DNA of 64,000 nt, taken from contig JAMPIT010000484.1 of assembly GCA_026261815.1 (NCBI GenBank), positions 11,816,501 through 11,880,500 on the forward strand. The letters run 5' to 3'. The position numbers and the translations under genes are program-made. The notes below the pieces were generated by a model that was given only the letters and a program-made list of their open reading frames with translations, was not told the origin of the DNA and did no database searches. Each line of letters opens with the position of its first letter. The first letter of the stretch is position 1. This document shows positions 48,744 through 58,364 of the stretch, one piece after another. This DNA is from Monarcha castaneiventris obscurior (lineage: Eukaryota; Chordata; Aves; Passeriformes; Monarchidae).

Positions 48744-49286
48744 GTAGGGAGAGACGGGAGGGTTTAGCAGCTCGGCAGCCCTGGGTGCGCTGCTCGCCGG
48801 GCCGGCTCCCGGCCGGCTTCTTTTCCCAGAGGTACATGGATGGGGAGGGGGAAGCAGAGCCCCTCCTCCCTTCCAAAAATATCCTCTCTCCAAAAGTCCT
48901 TGCCTTGCGCCCTCCCTGCTCATTGCCCCACAAAATAAACAGAGATCCCATTTCAAACTCTTAACCAAAGACAAAAAGGAAAAAAGGAGGAAAAAAAAAG
49001 AAAACGGAAAAAAAGGAAAACGTCCTTCTCTTCTCCCCCCCCCCCCCCCCCCCCCCGCAAGAAACGTCAATAGGAGTTTTTCCAGCTGGCTTCAAAAGCG
49101 GGGTGAAAAAGGAAGAACGGCAGAACTAATATAGCGTAGTTCTAGCAAGAACTCCAACTGACACAAAAGGAAAAGGAGGGGGAGAAACAGGGAGGGGGGA
49201 GAGAAGGAGAAGAGCGGAGAGACGGGTGTTTAGAGAAAGCAGCGAGTGCGCCCTGGCAGTGGCGCGGCGACCCCCCCGCGCCCCAC
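48744..49286 (-). other. GATA2: Leader intron between 1G and first coding exon
   Basis: About 540 nt between the 1G donor and the 48741 acceptor. It includes an uninterrupted C22 run on the plus strand (G22 in the transcript) at 49035-49056 and a purine-rich stretch (48965-49020). Confidence 0.6.
49035..49056. repeat. C22 homopolymer in GATA2 leader intron
   Basis: Twenty-two consecutive C residues on the plus strand; G22 on the GATA2 sense strand, able to form G-quadruplex structures. Confidence 0.9.
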
Positions 49287-49292
49287 ACTTAC

Positions 49293-49482
49293 CCGGCCCG
49301 GGAGGCTGGGTGGCGATGGATGCCGGCGTGGAGGATGCGAGTGCCGCGAAGAGGGGGAGAACGGAGGGGGGGACAAAAAAAGCGAAGAGGGAGAGAGGAG
49401 GGGGGAAAGGCAGAGCGAGCGCCGGAGGAGCAGAGGAGGTTGGCTGGAGGGTGTTACTCAGATGGCAAAGCCGCTGCTCTGG
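49293..49482 (-). other. GATA2: Candidate proximal noncoding first exon 1G of GATA2
   Basis: The exon ends at a consensus donor GTAAGT (49292-49287) about 550 nt upstream of the first coding exon's acceptor, where vertebrate GATA2 has its general first exon (1G). The sequence is pyrimidine-rich on the transcribed strand. The 5' edge at about 49,482 is estimated from the TATA-like box and may be off by tens of bases. Confidence 0.65.
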
Positions 49483-49600
49483 CCGGCTCGGTCCCATCCC
49501 CGCGCATCCTATATGAGCGCTGGCGCCAGCTGGCCGCGGCGCCGCAGACGGGCCGGGGCGCGCAGGGCCGGCGGCCGGGCCAGCCAATCCCGCCGCCCCA
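49483..49600 (-). promoter_or_regulatory. GATA2: Candidate 1G core promoter: inverted CCAAT box, E-box, TATA-like box
   Basis: Reading the minus strand: an inverted CCAAT box (plus-strand CCAAT at 49584-49588) beside GC boxes, a CAGCTG E-box at 49527-49532, and CATATAGG at 49515-49508, about 75 nt below the CCAAT box and about 25-30 nt above the predicted start. A CCAAT box bound by an NF-Y-like factor is described for the Xenopus GATA2 promoter, which supports the assignment; the exact start is inferred. Confidence 0.6.
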
Positions 49601-52600
49601 CACCGCCCCCAACCGCACCCCCGGCCCCAAACGGAGCCGGCCCGGGGAGGGGGGCAGAGCGCGGCAGACCCCCTCCTCCGCCCCCTTCCCCTGCTCGCAG
49701 CATCCTCGCCCTGCAGCGCCGTGGGGGCTTTCCCCGCCCGGGAGCTGCACGCCCCTGCGGGGCGGGGACGGCAAAATCGAGAGGGTCCCGCCGGGGAGTG
49801 CGGGGATGCGGTGTGGGGAGGGGGGGGGGGCCGGGGGGGTCGAGCGAAGATGGAGTGCGGGACGGGCTTGGGGATGGGGCCGACTCCGCCGGGTGCTGCC
49901 CCGCCGCCGAGCCGCGACTTCCAGCGCCGCCGCCGGGATGCCCGGGGCTGGAAATCGGCACCGGGGAGATAAATGTGCTAAAATCCCTTAAATCAGGCAC
50001 AGCGGCGCGCAGCCGGGAGCGGGACAAACCTCAGCGTGGTCACGTTAGTTTGAAAAACCCGTCTGGATCGGGAAAAAATAATTTAAAACAAATAATTGCC
50101 AGGCTCCGAGCCGACCCCGGAGACCGACGGGACGAGCAGGGCCCGGGCAGCGGGGCCGCGCCGGGACAGGGACGGACCCTGCCCGCTCCCCGGCCCGCAG
50201 CGCTTGGGAGGACGGCTCCGGGCTGGGGTTAGCTGGCGACCGTGGGCCCGGGGAGCCGAGCCGAGCCGGGCCGGGGCACAAGGACGCTGGGAGGGGGTAC
50301 AGCCTTCGCGGTGGGGCTGCGACATCACTAAAAAATGTTGTTTTGGGGTTTTTTTTCCCATTCTCACATTTTTTTCTTAAAATAATTAATAACAAAAGCC
50401 AAACATCACTGTTTTAATATTTGCGATTGCTCGTGTGCTTTGGGGCGGGGAGCGGAGGTGCATCCCGAATCAACAGGCGTTTTCGGCGGAGTTTGTGGTG
50501 CAGTTCAGCGGCAGCAGCCGGGGCGCGGGTTTGGCTCCGCCACCCCCGAACGTGCGGATAAACCGGTCCGCTTTTGGGGCCGAAAATAATAATAATGGGA
50601 AAGGCACAAACAACTCCCCGGAGCGCGGCCGGGCTCTGCTGCAGGTCCCGTTTCCCAGGCGCTCCTCTCCCGTTCCTCAGCCGCTGCTTTCGGGGGAAAA
50701 GGGAAACGCTGATCGCAATCCTTCAACGCTCCGAGCTGGGCGCGGGGCGAGGACGCTGTCCCTGCCCGGGGATCGCGGCGGGGAGCAGCCCCTCCGCTCG
50801 CCGGGCAGCGGCCGCGGCTCCAGCCCGACGGCGCGGCCGGGGCAGGGGGCGCGGGAGCGGCCGGGGCCGTGCGGGCTGCGCCGGGCCCACCGGGGGCTGC
50901 GGGAGGGGGCAGCGGAGCGGCCCCGAGGATGCGGCTGCTGCTGCTGCCCCCGGGGCCGCCCCCGCGGCGGGCAGCGCTGGGGGCTGGGAGCCGGAGCCAA
51001 CCTCCCCCTGCCCGACCGCCCCAGTCACTACGACGCCGGGGCTCTGACGTCACCCGTCACTGCCAAATTCGCCAGGAAATGAACTTTTTTTTTTTAAATA
51101 ATAACAATAATAATAATGATGACGGTAATAGTAGTAATAATAAAACTCCCTTTCCTCGCTGCGGAGCACGTCTGGCCGAAGCGACATGGGGCTCCCTCTC
51201 TTACTATTCCCCCACCACCACTCGTTGTCCCCCTATAACCTTCCCCCAGGGGACCCTCAACGCAGCCCCCGGGGGGGACCCACAGCGCAGCCCGGCGGGG
51301 CGGTGGAGCGGGGGCTGTGCTGGGGCAGCTGAAGGTTGGGACAGGGGGAGGCGATTATGCTCCCCCCCCCGTCCGCATCCTCTCCTCTGACGCCTCCTGC
51401 ACCCAAAGCCCGGGTGTCCCGCTCCTCGCGGCCCCCTGACCTCGGGGCTGCGCGGTGGCGCCGGGACCGCGGCGCCCCTCGCCCCCTCCTGCCGCTGCGG
51501 GGGGGTCGCAAGCGGTGGGGCCGGGCAGCAGCTCCGCCGGCAGCTGCCGGGCGCGGAAGGGGCGGTGGAGCCGGCTTCTCCCGGGACGGGCTGGTTGGCC
51601 CGGGCAGGCCGGGGACAGGCGCTGGGCCGGGCTTGGTGGGAGAGGGGCCGGGGTTCGGGAGGGCAAATGTCCCCCGCGCTGCGGAGCGTGCCCGGGAGTC
51701 TTAGCCCGGTGGTGCCCGGGAGGAAAGGGAAACAAAGCAAAAAATTTTTTTTAATTATTTTTAAAAGGGAAAGTTAAAAGGCAGAGAGAAAACCAAGCTA
51801 GCTTTCTTAAAACCCGGCTTTTCCTTCCGAAGCGATTTTCTTTCTACAGGCACCAAAATCACCCAGGTATCACCCGAAAATGGATTTTTTGATGTTTTGA
51901 AAGAAAGGTGAGTATAAAATAAACTCGGGCCGTTGCAGGTAGAGCCCCTCGGCTCCTCGTTCTACCCACCGCCGGAGGCGGCCGGGGCCGGGGTGCGCCG
52001 TGCCCGGGGAGTCCTGGCCGCTGGAAAAAGGCGGCGGTCAGCCGGGATCACCCGGGCCTCGCCGGCTCCCGCTCCCGACCGCCAGCGAAATCCAGCTCCT
52101 CGCTACACGCTTATTAATTAATATGGATGTTTTAATTACTGCTCTCCTGCCATCAGCACGGGGACGCGATTTTTGGGTATTTTTGGGGGGGGAAGCGGGG
52201 TGGGCTGTTTGTTTTAGGCAGGTGATAAAATCGCAGTTAACGAGCTGATAATTCGTTCGTGTTTGTTTTAAAAGACAAATTGTAAAGATTAATCAGGCGG
52301 CTTGATTTATGGCGAGGCAGACCCCGGCGCTGCCCGGCCAGGGCTCCCTGAAGCCCCCGTCTCGGGTTACCCGAGGCCCGGCAGGCGAAGCAAAACAAAA
52401 GGGGCGAGCGGGCGGCGGCGGTGGCTCCGGCCGCGCCGCCTCGGGACCGGCCCCCCCTGTGCCCGCCCCACCTCCGGGCCGGGGTCCGCTGCCAACTCCC
52501 CGCCGCCGGGTGCTGCCTGCGGCCGGCGCCTCTCCTCGCACCCACCTCTCGCCTTCTGCAACCCCTCCCATTAAAACCCTTTGTAAAATAAATGACCCCT

Positions 52601-52700
52601 CCAGCAGGGATGAAGGATTTCTGCTGAGAGACCGGCTGAGCTGGGAGATTTCCTAGCCGGCCGGCTCTCAGTATGCTGGTTTATTTTGTTCTATTTTATA
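49600..52700. other. GC-rich region upstream of 1G, inside the 1S leader intron
   Basis: No protein match in any frame. Contents seen: G-runs at about 49815-49845, an (AAT)n-like stretch at 51083-51145, and many GC boxes. The 328-codon frame at 49246-50232 is rejected as GC bias. Confidence 0.6.
51083..51145. repeat. (AAT)n-type imperfect repeat
   Basis: Runs of AATAAT with GAT and AGT variants next to a T10 tract. Confidence 0.85.
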
Positions 52701-53089
52701 ATTTAATTTAATTTAATTTTTTTTTTTTTTAATTCCCGACGTGTCCCGTCCCCGCTGCCTGATTCTGGCGAACCGGCTGCCGGCTCCGGTCTCGGCCGCT
52801 GAAAGTCCCGGCGGCACGACTGAGGTTTTTAATTGAATTAATTCACCCACCGGGAGCAGCAGCGAACCGCGCTGGCTGCTGGAGGCGAGCGGCTTAGCTC
52901 CGCTCCGCAGCCCGCCGCTCACACGGCTGGTTAAGCAGCTCTTCCCTCAATTTTCTGCCAAGCCTCCCGGGAGAGGGTCCGGCCGGGCCCCACTGCTTCA
53001 CCCCGCGGCTGCCAACCCCCGTTTACCTTCTTTCCCCGCTTCTTTCCCCGGGCACTACGGGCTCCGTTTTATTAACTTTATTTTGTTAC

Positions 53090-53340
53090 TGCTGTTGGAA
53101 TTTATTTTTCTCTTTTAATAAGGGAGCTTTCCCAGCTCTGGAAGCACAACTGGTTATTTTGATTTGATTGACAAGTGATGTCATATCGTTAAGGGAGGGG
53201 GGAGACGACAACATGTTTTAGCAACAGTTAGTAGTGCCATGTGATGGAGTTGACACCTATTCTTGGGCAGAGGCGAAGGCACAAAACAAATAAGCCGGCG
53301 CCACACACGGACCATTTATTTACATGTCCGGAGAGGGGAT
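53090..53340. promoter_or_regulatory. AT-rich patch with PBX/MEIS-like and MYB-like sites in 1S leader intron
   Basis: TGATTGACAA (53165-53174) resembles the PBX-PREP/MEIS decamer, TGATGTCAT (about 53177-53185) is CRE-like, and CAGTTA (53225-53230, reverse TAACTG) is a MYB core. The patch is an AT-rich interruption in the CpG domain. Enhancer function is only suggested. Confidence 0.3.
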
Positions 53341-53911
53341 TCTTCCTCTTTTCCCTCCCCCCCCCCTTCATTCTGAGTGTTTGGATCTGGGAAAAATTGT
53401 GCCTGAGGAGAACGGGGGTGGGATCCGCAGACCCCAGGGCACGTTCCTCCAGACACCCTTTCCTGGGGTGCCCCGGCGGACCCCCGAGGGCCACACTCCC
53501 TCCCGGTGAACGGAGACCTGGGGGTCGAGACCTCCCGTGCGGCAGTGCCCCGCTGCCTCCCCGAGGTGCAACCCACAGCCGCAAGCAGGGAGGGCAGGAA
53601 AACTCCGGGAAAAGAAAGAAGAAGAGGGAGAGAAGCGCTCAGTGCTCAACCCCGCACGGGGCCGCGGTGCTGCCGGTGCCGGCGGGCGATGTGCGAGCCC
53701 CGGGGCGGGCCGGGGGCTGGGAGGGCCTGCGGTGGGCGTCCCGCCCCGGCCCCCGCCCTGCCGCAGGCTGGGCACCGGCCGGCTCTGCCAGCGGCTCCCA
53801 CCCGCCCGCAGGTAGGAGCCCCGGACAGCCGGTCCCTGCGAGCAGCCCCCCCGCTCGCCTCGGGTGTATTTCAGCATTTTTTGGGAACGGAAAGTTCTTG
53901 CTTTCTGCCTT

Positions 53912-53935
53912 AAAAAAAAAAAAAAAAAAAAAAAA
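53912..53935. repeat. A24 homopolymer
   Basis: Uninterrupted A run within the CpG-rich domain. Confidence 0.9.
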
Positions 53936-54019
53936 TATCCCGATGTTTTCGTCCCTGTGGTCTTGTCTCCGCTTTGCTCTCCTTCTCCCCCGGCCCCCCC
54001 GTCCTGCGTTACTAGCACG

Positions 54020-54100
54020 TATTAATGGCTCCTGATAGGGTTATAAAGTGACACAGTTACCTCGTAACCACAAGACCTTTACTTTAACTGCATTAAGGAA
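54020..54100. promoter_or_regulatory. GATA plus RUNX motif pair in 1S leader intron
   Basis: TGATAG at 54033-54038 and AACCACAA at 54066-54073 lie about 30 nt apart in an AT-rich patch. Both are consensus sites for factors that act with GATA2 in blood development; function is inferred. Confidence 0.3.
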
Positions 54101-55230
54101 AAACAAAAAGAAAAAAAGAAAAAGCGCGACAGATACGACTAAGGGAATAAATCACGGAAAATTTAAATTTTTTTTGCTTGTTTTTGTAAATACGCTATTC
54201 CCCATCCCGCAGAGGTGTTCTGTGGGGTATGTCCCCCACCGTGGGAACCCTGCGTCCCAGTCTCGCTCCCGACACGCTCCCGCACACGCCTTCACCTGCG
54301 CTTTGTCCGCAATTTGCCTGGTGCCCACCGCCCCCGCAGCCCCCCGGCTTGCTCCGCTGCAAAATAAAGGGGAGGAAAAGCCTCAAGCAGACCCCAGCCT
54401 GCCCACAAAACCGCCTTTTGTGCAAGTTCCCGAAGAGAAATGCGTGCGTGAGGAGGGGAGGAGGGGTTACACACGCACAGCTTTGTCCAGAAAAAAGGTA
54501 AAATTCTCTTTTTCAGGCGTTGCCAGGAAAGATTTCGTTTGCAGAATCTCTCTTTAATTTTACGTTTATATATTTTTGTCTTTCAAGGTGATTTCGGGAG
54601 CAGCTGTTGCAGGAGGGAGGAACGAGACCGACCCCGCAGGTTTGATTTGTTTCTCCTCAGGCAAAACTTTGCTGGGGAGGGACCGACCCCGCACGGTGAA
54701 CGGGACTCGACTCACGCCCGGCAACGGCAGCGCCCGCGGCCGCCTGCCCCTGCGAGCCGCGGGGCTGAGCCAGGCCGGAGCTCAGACTTCCGAGGAAAAA
54801 ATAATTGCGTCTAATAAAGATGCTCCGTGCGCCGGGGAAGAACAATCCCAGCGACCGAAACTCGCATCCCCTTAGTGAAATCGCTTTTCTTATTGAAATT
54901 GCATCAAATCCAGGCAGGCTTCGCTCCTGGACGCTTCTCCTTTTTACTTAAATTTTTTTTTCTCGCCTTCCAGCCTGAGCACCCCAAAGCAAAAGGAGGA
55001 TAAAGAGGGGAATTTTGCACATACAAAAACAGGGAAAAAAAAAAGGCGAGGGGGTGAAAGAGACGGCGGAGAGGAGCGGCCGTGTCCCCGATGTGCCTGG
55101 GTAATTCTAAATCATGCAAAGCCCCGTAAAGCTGCCGCACGGGACTGGGACGGGAGGAGTCCCCGGCAGGCAGGTGCAGAGAGAGCAGGGCCGGGCCCTG
55201 CCGGCTTTCGGGGCAGAACAAACCCTCGCA

Positions 55231-55275
55231 TCTTTTTTTTTTCTTTTTTCTTTTTTTTTTTTTTTTTTTTTTTTT
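55231..55275. repeat. T-rich tract
   Basis: About 45 nt of T with three C interruptions, near the 1S donor. Confidence 0.9.
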
Positions 55276-55790
55276 AAATGCCCAAATCTGGCAACAAAGG
55301 GAGAGAGGAGATAGGATGTAGCTGCGGGGAGGGGACGCAGGGCTCTCTGCACACCCTGTCTCCGGGAAATCTCTGCCTGGCCGCCCTGGGTGAAATGCAA
55401 CTTTCCAAAATGGAGATTTAAATAATCACCCCGGTGACAATGGGAAAAAAAAAAAGTCAAAACAACCAACCTCAGCTCCAACCACGGCCCGGCGGCCGCG
55501 CTCCCCCGGGGTGCGGTGCGGGAGAGCCCCGCCGCCGGGCAGAGCCGGGGGAGCCCCGCGGTGCCCCCGGGCCGGCGGGCGCTGCACCGGGCTCAGCCCG
55601 GCCGGCTGGGAGGCGGCAGCCCGGGGGGTCCGGCCCTACCGGGGACATTTTTTCGTTCTTTACAAACCCTGCCAGATTTGTCCCCGGGGAAAACTGCCCC
55701 GAGCGAAGCCCTCCCGCAGCGGGATCCGCACCTCGGTGCCGGCAGGGCCGCCCCCGGGCCGCGCAGAGCCGCGCTGCCGCGGCCCCTTAC

Positions 55791-56140
55791 CTTGCCTCTC
55801 GCCTGTCCTCGTTTTTCTTTCAGTTCTCCGCACGGTGCATGGGAAGCGTCAGTTCTGCTCCTCGCGGGGCCGCTCCGCGGGCTGGGGAGGGGTCCGGCCG
55901 CCGGAGCCTCCCCTCCTGCCCTCGCCGGGAGCGGCGGCTCTGCCGCGGGCCGAGGGTGCGCGCAGCCCGGCGGAGGGGCTGCCGCCGTGCGCGCTGCTGA
56001 AAACTGGCAGCAGTTTCGAGCTGAGCCCTTTTTTTTTCCTCCCTTCCCTCCTTCCCCCCTTCCCTTCCTCCCTCCTCCCTCCCTCTCCTTTCCTCTCTCC
56101 CTTCTTTCCCTCCCCTTCTCTCTCTCACTCTCCTGCATTC
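55791..56140 (-). other. GATA2: Candidate distal noncoding first exon 1S of GATA2
   Basis: A strong donor, GGCAAG|GTAAGG, sits at 55,790 on the minus strand, about 7 kb upstream of the first coding exon, matching the position of the distal haematopoietic/neural first exon (1S) in mammals. The transcribed strand upstream includes a polypurine block (about 56,030-56,138). The 5' edge is a prediction from a TATA-like element; other starts are possible. An open frame here lacks any family resemblance and is not called coding. Confidence 0.5.
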
Positions 56141-56330
56141 ACGGATGGCACAGCGAGCCACTGTGTATTTATGTACATAATAAGGCAGCTCGTCCCCTCC
56201 ACTTCATTTGCATCATTACAATATCTGTACAAGCACATCACATTGTCTGTTGCTTGCACCTTTTGTTACGGTTGCTGTCACAGTCTACGCGACTTGACTT
56301 TCATATTTTAAATGAATTGATATTATACCA
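56141..56330 (-). promoter_or_regulatory. GATA2: Candidate 1S promoter with octamer and TATA-like box
   Basis: An AT-rich island inside the CpG-rich domain carries, on the minus strand, an octamer ATGCAAAT (plus-strand ATTTGCAT at 56206-56213) and a TATA-like ATAAATA (about 56171-56165) roughly 25-30 nt above the predicted 1S start. Arrangement and position suggest a core promoter; no transcript evidence is available here. Confidence 0.45.
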
Positions 56331-56627
56331 ACAACACGCACTCGCATCCCAGGCGCTGGGGAACCGGGCTCCGGCGCGGCGGCCGCCGCAGCCCCAGCCT
56401 CTCCCGAGCCGCTCGCTTCTTCCTCGGATCCCAAGGAAGGTGGGCTGGGGGGAGCCGCTTCGTAGGATCAATTATTCCTATAAATTACTCCTATTCGTAT
56501 TAATTTTGTTTCCACTCTCTAGTGAAGGGAATGCTTTGGGGGTCTTGGAATTTTTTTTTTCCCATTGACCAGCCTGGCTTTTGTATAACCTCGTGTTTCT
56601 TCTCACACCTCTCCCTTCCAAATTCAG

Positions 56628-56731
56628 CCTTTCGGGCTATGCACCTGCACGTCAGTGAGGCAGCGGAGAAGCTGGAAGAGGCACAAGCAGATATTACGCG
56701 ACGAGTCGTTGCTATAGCTAGGAAAGAGACG
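56628..56731 (+). other. Possible plus-strand exon divergent from 1S (unrecognised)
   Basis: A pyrimidine-rich tract ending CAAATTCAG precedes 56628 and a GTAAAA donor follows 56731, bounding 104 nt. The open frame through it has an ATG at 56639 and encodes a helical-looking stretch (AEKLEEAQADITRR). I do not recognise it. It may be part of a divergent noncoding transcript, an upstream promoter element, or chance. Confidence 0.2.
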
Positions 56732-57249
56732 GTAAAATACGTATTTCGTAGAGCACTAAGAAATCCATCCAGAACGAATGTTTTCGGAAATGTTTGCGCG
56801 CCCCAGCCCTGACTTGGCAGTCCTCACCTGCTGGGCATTTTCCTGCCGGTGCGTGTGTGTGCGGGGCTGGGGGCTTCCCTCGCCGAGCGCCCACCGCCTG
56901 CATGGGCTGACGGGCGCCGGGGCCGCGGGGGCCGCGTCCAGGCGGCTCGGGGGGCGCGGCGCGATTCTCCAGAGGGGGGGACAGGCGGGACCCCCGCCCG
57001 AGGCTGCAGGAAAACCATATTAATGCAGAGACAAAGGCCGGACCGTCCGGCGGGGGCCCTGCGGGAGGTGGGGGAACGAAATACGGTTCGGGAAGGGAAG
57101 GAAAAAAGTTTCGCGGGAGAGGAATTATCATCATAATGGAGGTAAAAATGTGAGCAGGGAAAAGAGGGGGGGGGGGATCCTATTCTGCTGGCATTTTCTG
57201 TCTGTCTTTGTGATATGGTTCGGGGGAAAAAGGGTCCTTGATATGCGGC

Positions 57250-57264
57250 AGATAATTCTTATCA
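57250..57264. promoter_or_regulatory. Inverted pair of GATA sites upstream of 1S
   Basis: AGATAA (57250-57255) and TTATCA (57259-57264) face each other 3 nt apart, about 1.1 kb upstream of the predicted 1S start. Mammalian GATA2 has autoregulatory GATA sites 1.8, 2.8 and 3.9 kb upstream of 1S; which of these, if any, this matches is not settled. Confidence 0.4.
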
Positions 57265-57299
57265 GCCCCACGCAGCCCATTTCCAAAGTAAGTGTTTTA

Positions 57300-57924
57300 A
57301 TTACTCCTCCTGTATTACCCTTCATCCTCTGAGAGAAGATACATCACCAGATTTATGCAGGGGAAAAATACAAAAGAATGTGGTATTAAAATATATACAT
57401 GTATATATCCCCTCTTTTTTCCCTTGTGCCCAGGAAGAGGGAGACGCTGTCGGCAGCCGCGTCCTGGGATCGCCCTGCACGGAACGACTCCAAAACGAGA
57501 AACTGTCGCTCAGGCGAAAAAACTACGGGAAAAGTGGGGTTTGAAGGCTGCAGATTTTTCCCCAAGCGGGGACAGACGGGGATGTGCGAGCCGGGGGCTC
57601 AGGGGGCTGAGACCGCAGCGCTGCCCACCCGAGGCTCACCGCGCTGTGCCTGCTCTCCAGCCGCGCTGTCCCGGGACAGCCGGGGTCACCCCTCCACGTG
57701 CCACCGGAGGCACGGGGGGTCGGAGGGGCAGGGAGCTGGGATTTTCCCCTCATGCCCGCTGGAAGAGAAGGATGTTTTTCTTTCCTGTTAAGCTTTCGTA
57801 CTAAAGATGTCATCTGAAAGTCTGGGAGGAAGGGGGGACCGTGCTCTGCTCTCTTCCACGGTAACAACCATATTCTGCATATTGAAAAATATGATAGACA
57901 GTGGGGAAAGCTTTCCTCCCCCAC

Positions 57925-57955
<31 letters not shown>

Positions 57956-58139
57956 AAAAAAAAGAACCAACCTTTTCAATATTGATTCAACAAAAAAAGA
58001 GGGAGAAAATTTAAAAAGAGAAGAAGCAGCACCAGCAGCAAGGAGAATATAGGCTCAGCAGCTCTCCAGGTTCGCTTCCTTATTATTACTATCCAGGGGT
58101 AATTTTTCATCTCTGCTAGCTAATCTTTGTTCCTTGTGA
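57300..58139. other. Upstream flank without recognised gene
   Basis: Mixed composition with a GC-rich centre (57,420-57,760) and an A-rich tract (57925-57963). No gene seen. Confidence 0.6.
57925..57963. repeat. A-rich tract
   Basis: A29, then G, then A9. Confidence 0.9.
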
Positions 58140-58364
58140 AGATAATGAATAGCCCAATCCTTATCTCCTGGGCTCCTGGAGGCTGCTGGAGAATGGGGTT
58201 GAACAGGGTTGAAAATTGGTTCCAAAGTGCTGCTGAATAAATGGTGTTCCTTATCTCTCGCTTCCAGATTATCGGAACCCTTTCAAAACTCACACAACAA
58301 ATACAGCCACCGCATCTAATGCATCATTTACCAGAGCAGATCTCCGCGTTTGATCGGCAGATAG
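58140..58364. promoter_or_regulatory. Cluster of GATA sites upstream of 1S
   Basis: Consensus WGATAR sites occur at 58140-58145, 58161-58166 (reverse), 58251-58256 (reverse) and 58359-58364, with a near-consensus TTATCGGAA (58269-58277) that adjoins an ETS core. Four sites in 225 nt are well above the roughly 0.4 expected by chance. The cluster lies about 2.0-2.2 kb above the predicted 1S start, in the range of the known GATA-switch sites. Confidence 0.5.

Noticed and set aside
49246..50232. 328-codon plus-strand open frame
   Set aside because: It sits in the CpG island over exon 1G and the 1G promoter; Arg/Gly/Pro/Ala-rich translation with no domain, expected where stop codons are rare.
55516..56568. 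350-codon plus-strand open frame
   Set aside because: It overlaps the presumed 1S exon and promoter; low-complexity Pro/Ser-rich translation with no recognisable domain.
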